Below the pieces are notes generated by a model. That model ran no database searches and was not told the origin of the DNA. It saw nothing but the letters and a program-made list of their open reading frames with translations. From Deltaproteobacteria bacterium (GTDB taxonomy: Bacteria > Myxococcota_A > UBA796): 13,117 bases of DNA. The DNA is taken from NCBI GenBank assembly GCA_002707085.1, contig PALY01000001.1, positions 24,467 to 37,583 on the forward strand, read 5' to 3'. The translations under genes and the position numbers were made by a program. The stretch's first letter is position 1, and every line of letters starts with the position of its first letter. Shown here in pieces: positions 7,215 through 13,117 of this stretch.

Positions 7215-10200
7215 CTGGACATTGGGTCCAACCAACGACTCTTGAACCCCTCTGGGCTTCCCAGTTCGTGATCTAAAGCGTTCAATATTTTATGCGCTTC
7301 GTCTGCTGCTTCTCTCTCGATTCCCAACGATTCAGCCAACAAGCCGGCCTCCATTTTCAACAAACGAAAACGGCTATCCGACACTCTTTCTATGATCTTG
7401 CGGACCACCTCTTCTGCTCTTTCATCTGAAGCATTCACCAAGGTATAGGCTGCATCCAGTAAATGACGTGTTCCTGCCCAGGGTAAAATTGCTACAGGGC
7501 GATCCACCACTTGGCGGGCAAGAGCAACCGCCACCGTTGGGTTTCTTTTCAAAACCACGCGACTCTTGATCGCCAACAAACCGCCCATGGGATCAGAAAC
7601 CCCCACCATTTCTCTTGTGTTTGCTGGTGGCATGTTCGGGAGCAACTTTTGGGCTTCTTCGAAAGCGCCCAAACCAACAAAAACACGAACAGCGGGCAAA
7701 ATGCTGGCAATCGATCCTATCGTTTCTATTGCGCCTTGCGCCCGAGCCATTGTCGCACTGTCTTGGGCGAGGGTGCGCGCATCGTGTGGCACTCCAAGAT
7801 CAAACAAAGCTTGAGAAGCCATACCCAATGCTGTCGTACACAATCGAAGCCGCGGAATGTTGCGCGCAACACCATCTGCTTCCAATGCATACTCCCTCGC
7901 TTTCTCCAAATATCCCTGGGCGTACAGGAATTCAGCAAGCCACAATATTGCATCAGGAAGTAGATTTTGGTTCGCCTGATCTCTCATTCGAAAAATGGCA
8001 TTTTCCAAGCCGTCTTGGCCTTCCCCATACCGACCTTTCACCAAAGAAATCAGACTCAAGCCAGCAAGAGCACGAGCATGAACGGAGCCTTTACCCATCT
8101 CTTTGCCGAGCTCCAACAGTTCTCCCCACAGTCGACGGGCGCCATCCACATCCCCTCTAGACAGGCGTGCGCCCGCAAGGGCTTCCGCTGCTTCTGCCCA
8201 CATGGGGTCACCTTGAGGAAGTTTTCCAAGCGCTTGTTCAAGACCACTCGACGCTGCCACCACTTCACCGATGGCCACCCGAGAGAGTCCCATACCAGCC
8301 TGAGCGCGAGCAATACTCTCTGCACTTCCTTCTTCTCGGGCAACAGACAACGCTTGTTTCCAGGCTTCTAAGGCCTTTCGGGGCTGACTCATTCGATGGT
8401 ACAGGCTCCCCCACAACGTATAGAGACGTCGTTGACAACGGATTTGAACCTTTTCCTCCATGTTTGTTTCTGCAACCTGACGGGCGCGTTCAGCCTTCTC
8501 CAACAGCTTGGCAGCCTGTTTGGACTTCCCCGCCCTCAAGGTGGTTTCGGCCGCCACCAAAAGCATGGGGTAGGCCTCTCCCACTTGACCACCACTCAAA
8601 AGATGGCTGGCGATGACTTCAGCAAAAGTTCCTGATCGCCGTCGACTTCTCCGCCGTAAGGAAGCAGCCACAGACTGATGTAGAACCGTCCTCTTGTTCT
8701 TGGAAATCAACTGGTAGGCGACATCACGATTGCGATCTCCCCTCAAAGAAACAATGTCGTGGATTCCTTCACTCCGCTCTCTGATCAGCTGAGCTTGAGA
8801 TAATTCATGAAGAGCGCGTCCCAAGATGGTGGGGTCCAACGCCGCTATCTCTCCCACAAGCTCCAAGGTTGCCTCCATGTCGAGAACAACCAAAACATCG
8901 AATAAATGGCGTGCATCTGGACCCAAACCCTCGATCCGAGCAGCCTCTTTACGACGAATGCGATCGGGCAATGGAAGCGGATCATTGCGAAGCGCATCCA
9001 TCGTACAACCAGAACGGAGTCCGCCATCGGGGGTCGGCACAAGCCAACCCGTTTGAACCAATGCAGATATCTGCTCCAACACAGCACCCGGCATTCCAGC
9101 CAATTCTCCTGTCAGTCGGCGCCCAAGGGCTGCAGCCACAGCTCCACCCACTCCCTGGTCTCGAACAAGAGCGATAATTGCGGATCGTTCCAGGCCACCC
9201 AGCACCAACTGATCTGTGGTCAAGCCAGTATCCGCACCTGTACATAAACCCTGGGCTGTTCCGGTGGTGGACTCCACGGAACCCACTACAAAAATCGGCA
9301 TTCCCTCTATGGCCACTCGTTGCCGAAGCATGCTCGTAAGACCAGAAATCATCTCTGAGTCCATCTGGTCCATGTCATCGATAACAATCAGTGTGGGCTG
9401 CAATGTGGCAGCGGTACCAAGACCCAACCAGCTTGCTGCACCGACGGCTCGGGCAGGCAACTGCCGGGCGAGCTGCCCAACCAACTCGGTTCGAGCCCCA
9501 CTCGCAGCTGCTACCGCCAATTCCCGTGACTGGGCTTGTTCGACAAAGGCCTCAAGGAGGGCTGTTCGACCTGAACCCAGCTCACCCACGACAATGGCCA
9601 AGCCACCCGCACCACGTTCGACCTCACTCAAACAATCTCGAAACCACTCCACTTCACGTTCTCTTCCATGAAGAACCTTAGAGGGCGAATCACCATCTCC
9701 ATCGAGTTTCGCCAACACTTGACGGGCAGAGACAGGACGTTGATTCGCCTCCTTCTTCAACATCTGCATACAAATACGCTCTAAATGCGGAGGCACATTG
9801 CTGTCGTACTCAGAAGGCGGCCTGGGAGTCTCTGTGATGTGTCGCGCCAAATAACCAGCAATATTGTCGGCCTCTATCGGACGACGAAGGGCCAACAATA
9901 CATACAGAACAGCACCCAAACTATACAAATCTGATGCAGGGGTGACCGGATCTCCGGTGATCTGTTCAGGAGACATGAACGCCACGGTTCCAACCAACTT
10001 TCCAGCCACAGTGAGTTGGGTCGTAAACGCACCCGAAGCCTTGACCACACCAAAATCCGTAATCTTGGCTTCACCCGACGAGGTCACAAGAACATTGCTG
10101 GGCTTTAGATCTCGATGAATCAACCCTTCATCATGGATCATTGCCAACCCCTCACACAGGCCCCGTAGAATCCGTTCTGCTTGAGCAAACTGGTCGACGG

Positions 10201-10561
10201 GAGGGTTCGCAGTCCACCGATCCACAAGTGAACCCAAATCAGATCCGTCCACATACTCCATCGCTATCCAGGGGTAGTCCCCCGCCATTCCAGCCTCGTA
10301 CACCTGCACAACAGATGGATGTCGCAGGTCCCGAAGCGCAAGAAATTCTCGTTCAAATCGTTTCACTTCATCTGTTTGGGCCTTCCCAGGATGCAGAATC
10401 TTCACGGCACAAACGCCACCTGTGTCATCCACAGCCCGATACACAGTGGCCATGCCACCAACGCCCAGCAACTCGTGCAGGACATAGGGACCAACCTGAT
10501 CACCGGGGGTCGGTGGTGGTGAAACAATCGTCATTGGGCGAAGTGTAGCGGAACATCCCAA
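7211..10561 (-). CDS. Ser/Thr protein kinase fused to variant STAND ATPase (Walker A Lys to Arg) and TPR repeats
   Basis: This protein is 1116 residues if it starts at TTG 10561 (numbering used here) or 1107 from ATG 10534. The kinase (about 25-285) has GVGGMATV (33-40), K54 in CAVK, helix-C candidate E72, HRD 149-151 with K153 and N156, DFG 169-171 and SPE 197-199, all intact. The ATPase (about 298-510) opens with LHGRE. Walker A is GELGSGRT (326-333), with Arg332 where Lys is expected. Walker B is LIVIDDMDQMD (391-401), and GMP (489-491) is the GxP motif, without the FF seen in two paralogs. A linker (about 525-640) with an Arg-rich stretch follows, then TPR-like helices (about 655-1080). 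No membrane segment is seen. The gene lies 37 nt after the preceding kinase gene, probably in the same operon, and its stop shares TTAA with the convergent lipoprotein gene. TTG has AAGAAGG 10 nt upstream; ATG 10534 has no Shine-Dalgarno, so the start is unsettled. Confidence 0.9.
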   Translation of the reverse strand: MGCSATLRPMTIVSPPPTPGDQVGPYVLHELLGVGGMATVYRAVDDTGGVCAVKILHPGKAQTDEVKRFEREFLALRDLRHPSVVQVYEAGMAGDYPWIAMEYVDGSDLGSLVDRWTANPPVDQFAQAERILRGLCEGLAMIHDEGLIHRDLKPSNVLVTSSGEAKITDFGVVKASGAFTTQLTVAGKLVGTVAFMSPEQITGDPVTPASDLYSLGAVLYVLLALRRPIEADNIAGYLARHITETPRPPSEYDSNVPPHLERICMQMLKKEANQRPVSARQVLAKLDGDGDSPSKVLHGREREVEWFRDCLSEVERGAGGLAIVVGELGSGRTALLEAFVEQAQSRELAVAAASGARTELVGQLARQLPARAVGAASWLGLGTAATLQPTLIVIDDMDQMDSEMISGLTSMLRQRVAIEGMPIFVVGSVESTTGTAQGLCTGADTGLTTDQLVLGGLERSAIIALVRDQGVGGAVAAALGRRLTGELAGMPGAVLEQISALVQTGWLVPTPDGGLRSGCTMDALRNDPLPLPDRIRRKEAARIEGLGPDARHLFDVLVVLDMEATLELVGEIAALDPTILGRALHELSQAQLIRERSEGIHDIVSLRGDRNRDVAYQLISKNKRTVLHQSVAASLRRRSRRRSGTFAEVIASHLLSGGQVGEAYPMLLVAAETTLRAGKSKQAAKLLEKAERARQVAETNMEEKVQIRCQRRLYTLWGSLYHRMSQPRKALEAWKQALSVAREEGSAESIARAQAGMGLSRVAIGEVVAASSGLEQALGKLPQGDPMWAEAAEALAGARLSRGDVDGARRLWGELLELGKEMGKGSVHARALAGLSLISLVKGRYGEGQDGLENAIFRMRDQANQNLLPDAILWLAEFLYAQGYLEKAREYALEADGVARNIPRLRLCTTALGMASQALFDLGVPHDARTLAQDSATMARAQGAIETIGSIASILPAVRVFVGLGAFEEAQKLLPNMPPANTREMVGVSDPMGGLLAIKSRVVLKRNPTVAVALARQVVDRPVAILPWAGTRHLLDAAYTLVNASDERAEEVVRKIIERVSDSRFRLLKMEAGLLAESLGIEREAADEAHKILNALDHELGSPEGFKSRWLDPMSS

Positions 10562-10598
10562 CCGCCGTGGACCTTCTTTGTCAGCATCCCGTCTGGGA
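10562..10598 (-). promoter_or_regulatory. Short intergenic gap with Shine-Dalgarno-like AAGAAGG (10572-10578)
   Basis: This 37-nt gap separates two co-directional kinase genes. On the minus strand AAGAAGG ends 10 nt before the TTG at 10561, a long but usable spacing. There is no room for a normal promoter and only a weak 4-5 bp hairpin (10586-10599) without a T-tract, so read-through from the upstream gene is expected. Confidence 0.4.
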
Positions 10599-13117
10599 CT
10601 ACACTAAACTCACTTGCGGCTTGACCCCATGAATGGTCATAAAAGCCAACGAGTCCTCACGACTTAGGTTGGCTGCAAGGGAGCGTGTCAGTGCTTCAGC
10701 AACCCGTTGATGACGAGAAATAATCACTTCATCCTCCGTACAGTGCATGATCAATCGCCGCGCGCGCATGGCGTAGTGCCGGTATCCACAAGAGTCCGCC
10801 AAGCGCAGAGCCTCTTCAGCCAAGACCATCGCATCTGCATGGTTGCCCAACAATAGATAGGCGCGAGCCAGGCTCAGTTTGGCGCGTGCGCTTTGACCGG
10901 GCCAAGACCGCCCTTGTGACTGAGTCGACCGTTCAATGTCCTCATACGCCAAATCAATTTTTCCGCGCATCGCGTGTAAACGCGACCACCACGCATACAC
11001 AACCGGAGCAAAACCCTCTGTGTCGTAGTCAGCCAACAAATCTGTAGCCTCGGTCAACATGCGTTCGACCGCATCCAAATCTCCATTCACAAGTCCAGTC
11101 CGACACGCAACAACCAAACTGGAGAGTTCTTCTTCTTTGTTGCCCAACTCCCGATGGATCTTCAAACTCGCCAAAGCATTGTCCATCGCTTCACCGTACC
11201 GACCAATATCGGTCAACATGATGGTTCGATACCGCAACCCCAGTCCGATTCCAGATAAATACCGAACCTCTCGAGCCTGAGCGACAGTCTTATCCGACAA
11301 CTGTATTCCTTTACGGAAATTGCCCGTGAAATGGTACAGCTCGATCAAATTGATCCGGGCCACTGTCAGCCTGTCCATCAGACCATGCTTTTCGCTGACA
11401 GTGATCGCTTGTTCAAGTTTACGGCGTGCTTCTGCACTCTGCCCTTTACACAAGGCCAACAAGCCCAAAGCTCCATAGCCCCAAGCCAATCTGGGTTCAT
11501 CGTTGAACTGCTCGGAACGGGCCAGGCCTTCCACCCACCAATCACGAGCAGACTCCAAATCACCTTGCGCCCAAGCCACACCACCCATTTCATACAGGGG
11601 CAAAATCTCTAAACGACGATGACCACTCTCTCTCGCGATTTCAATCGCTTTCTTCAGTTGTTCGTCTGCAGTGTCCAAATTCCGTACACGTCGTGCTTGG
11701 CATCCGATTTCAATCGCAACTCCACACTGCAGCTTTGCCTCTTCCAGTTCGTCTGCAAGGGTCTTTACCCTTTGTAGTTCTGCTGTAGATTCCGACCATC
11801 GACCCAAGTGGTACAACGCTCGAGCGCGGCTCAAGAGTAGGTTGGCCAACCGTCGATCCGCCTCATCAAGCGTCATGTATTCTCGTGCATCAACCTCTAA
11901 GCTCAATGCGCGATCAAGGTATTCCAGCCCCTCTGCGACAAAGGTTCGCTGCATCAGCTTTTCCGCCGCCTGGACCAGATAGGGGTACGCCTTGGTTGGT
12001 ACATTCCCTTGCTCAAAATGATAGGCGAGCGCTTCTACAATGAACGGCACTCGACGACGATGGATTCGTTCCAGAGTCAGGCCAATACGTCGATGAAACA
12101 TCCTGCGTTCATCAACCGATGTCTCCTCAAGTACGACATCCTTCAAACGGTTTTGCGCCAGTTCAAACTTCTCCGTTTCTCCCATATGACGCTCGCGAAC
12201 CAAACCCGCATTCAGCAAGGTCTCCATACACACCATGACCCGGTCATGATCCATCGCAGCAGCCATGCACAACAGTGATGTGTCGAGTTCTTGGCGCGCC
12301 ACAGCCAAAACACCCACAATGGTGCGAGCATCATCACTCAAGGGAGCAAGTCGTTCTTTGATGGCCTCACGGATCGACTTGGGCACCGGCAATGAAGATT
12401 CAGTGATGGCCTTGGAATCCAAAGAGATGCGACCGCGTGCGCCATCATCACCTTGAACAATGACCCCTTCTTCAATCAGTCCTCGGATCATTTCACCAAT
12501 AAAGAATGGGACCCCTTCTCCTTCCCGCTGTAGGCGTGTCGCCAAGTGGCGTACTCGAGGCTCGTCATGAACCAAGGTGAGCAGCAATTCTTCGACAGCA
12601 CCTACACTTAAAGGTCCAAGACGAATGTACTCGGGCGTGATTCCTGTGGACACATTGTCAAAGGCTTCGTGCAGGCCGTTTCCACCACTGTTCGGCTCCT
12701 GTGTAGCAACGATGAGCAATGGAAAGTCCGCTTCGCCGATCAGGTTTCGTACCAAATATTCGGTCATCTCAACCGTTCCGCGATCAGCCCGATCAATGTC
12801 ATCGAGTACCAACAGATGTGGGCCATTTTCGACAAGCAGATTCTTGAAAGCGGCGAACACAGTCCATTTTTCCAGCGTACGGTCTTCCATCGTACGTTCA
12901 CCGAAAGCGATTTCCAGAACGGTGGGGCCGGTCACATCATCATCGAGTAAGGCCCGATACGAATCACGGTACCCTTCAAATGCGCGCTGATCCGTCGCTG
13001 TACTGCGCCCTACCGTGGTGGTAATCCCATACCGAGAAGCCTGTTCCATCGCTTCTGCAGCCAGGGCAGACCGACCCATACCGTAGGTCGCCTCCAGCAC
13101 CAAAAGACCACCTTTTC
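10599..13117 (-). CDS. STAND ATPase-TPR protein, probably C-terminal part of another Ser/Thr kinase (5' end outside window)
   Basis: The frame is open at the right edge and gives 838 whole codons, starting KGGLLVLEA just before Walker A; the TTG at 13103 is internal and not the start. Numbering from that TTG as residue 1, Walker A is ATYGMGRS (5-12), with Arg11 for the usual Lys and Ala for the first Gly. Walker B is HLLVLDDIDRAD (96-107), and the GxP motif is GVPFF (197-201). A linker containing KERLAPL (249-255) matches the RNRLAPLP of the 2466-6011 protein. Residues about 360-790 are TPR-like helical repeats with frequent W/Y-x2-G and A-x4-Y/A patterns. By homology to the three complete neighbours, a kinase domain is expected upstream, beyond the window, but this is not seen. 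The protein ends in VSLV and TAG. It probably forms an operon with the kinase gene 37 nt downstream. Confidence 0.85.
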   Translation of the reverse strand, partial: KGGLLVLEATYGMGRSALAAEAMEQASRYGITTTVGRSTATDQRAFEGYRDSYRALLDDDVTGPTVLEIAFGERTMEDRTLEKWTVFAAFKNLLVENGPHLLVLDDIDRADRGTVEMTEYLVRNLIGEADFPLLIVATQEPNSGGNGLHEAFDNVSTGITPEYIRLGPLSVGAVEELLLTLVHDEPRVRHLATRLQREGEGVPFFIGEMIRGLIEEGVIVQGDDGARGRISLDSKAITESSLPVPKSIREAIKERLAPLSDDARTIVGVLAVARQELDTSLLCMAAAMDHDRVMVCMETLLNAGLVRERHMGETEKFELAQNRLKDVVLEETSVDERRMFHRRIGLTLERIHRRRVPFIVEALAYHFEQGNVPTKAYPYLVQAAEKLMQRTFVAEGLEYLDRALSLEVDAREYMTLDEADRRLANLLLSRARALYHLGRWSESTAELQRVKTLADELEEAKLQCGVAIEIGCQARRVRNLDTADEQLKKAIEIARESGHRRLEILPLYEMGGVAWAQGDLESARDWWVEGLARSEQFNDEPRLAWGYGALGLLALCKGQSAEARRKLEQAITVSEKHGLMDRLTVARINLIELYHFTGNFRKGIQLSDKTVAQAREVRYLSGIGLGLRYRTIMLTDIGRYGEAMDNALASLKIHRELGNKEEELSSLVVACRTGLVNGDLDAVERMLTEATDLLADYDTEGFAPVVYAWWSRLHAMRGKIDLAYEDIERSTQSQGRSWPGQSARAKLSLARAYLLLGNHADAMVLAEEALRLADSCGYRHYAMRARRLIMHCTEDEVIISRHQRVAEALTRSLAANLSREDSLAFMTIHGVKPQVSLV

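Noticed and set aside
10092..10122. About 31 nt nearly identical in three kinase genes (also near 2006-2036 and 5527-5557)
   Set aside because: It encodes the invariant catalytic loop HRDxKPSNV. Third codon positions differ where four-fold degenerate, so it is protein conservation rather than a DNA repeat or recent gene conversion.
10586..10599. Hairpin TCCC-AGAC-GGGA (minus strand) between the two right-hand kinase genes as a terminator
   Set aside because: The stem is only 4-5 bp and no T-run follows. The 37-nt spacing favours co-transcription.
1..13117. CRISPR arrays, tRNA/rRNA genes, insertion sequences, prophage or toxin-antitoxin genes
   Set aside because: No direct-repeat/spacer pattern, no transposase or integrase motifs, no RNA-gene signature. 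Gene-free space totals only about 100 nt.
2466..13117. Known anti-phage STAND (Avs-type) or LuxR/MalT transcription-factor STAND proteins
   Set aside because: No nuclease, protease or other effector domain at the N-terminus and no helix-turn-helix at the C-terminus. The fused Hanks kinase and long TPR tail fit the PknK-like kinase-STAND-TPR family instead.

Overview
The window is almost entirely coding and holds a tandem family of very large bacterial signalling proteins. Four genes on the minus strand (10599-13117 partial, 7211-10561, 2466-6011, 88-2472) share one plan. An N-terminal Hanks-type Ser/Thr kinase is followed by a STAND-type (AAA_16/PknK-like) P-loop ATPase module, then a long alpha-helical TPR-like C-terminal half. 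For the first gene only the ATPase and TPR parts lie inside the window. None shows a membrane segment, PASTA, FHA or DNA-binding domain, so they look like soluble cytoplasmic kinases scaffolded by protein-protein interaction modules.

Layout, in transcription order on the minus strand: the first gene (10599-13117) is followed after 37 nt by the second (7211-10561), probably as an operon. A plus-strand lipoprotein gene (6075-7214) converges on the second gene, and the two share a TTAA at their stops. That lipoprotein gene is divergent, across 63 nt, from the third kinase (2466-6011). The third gene overlaps the fourth (88-2472) by 4-7 nt, a clear translationally coupled pair. At the left edge the fourth gene's stop codon overlaps the stop of another plus-strand gene, of which only the last 29 codons are visible. 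That tail looks like a MYXO-CTERM surface-sorting signal.

The kinase catalytic residues are intact in all three visible kinase domains, but the ATPase modules are not equal. The 2466-6011 protein has a canonical Walker A (GSGKT) and Walker B. Two others have Arg in place of the Walker A Lys (GMGRS, GSGRT) but keep the Walker B Asp pair. The 88-2472 protein has lost both motifs (GPSGTRKA; SP in place of DD). All four keep the GxP motif typical of STAND ATPases. The genes look like two pairs, each with a better-preserved upstream member and a more decayed downstream one.

The lipoprotein has a lipobox, a 17-unit Ala-Asp repeat encoded by a hexanucleotide array, an ASH/HYDIN-like beta domain, three MopE-like Asp/Cys-rich putative metal-binding repeats and a very acidic tail.

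Organism: the MYXO-CTERM-like tail, the AD-repeat/MopE-type lipoprotein and the expansion of kinase-STAND-TPR proteins all point to Myxococcota or a close relative (former Deltaproteobacteria, e.g. Bradymonadota). Base composition, judged from a few sampled lines, is only slightly above 50% GC. That is lower than in cultured soil myxobacteria and suggests an uncultured, perhaps marine, lineage. The taxonomic call is inference. No RNA gene, insertion sequence, CRISPR array or prophage gene was seen.
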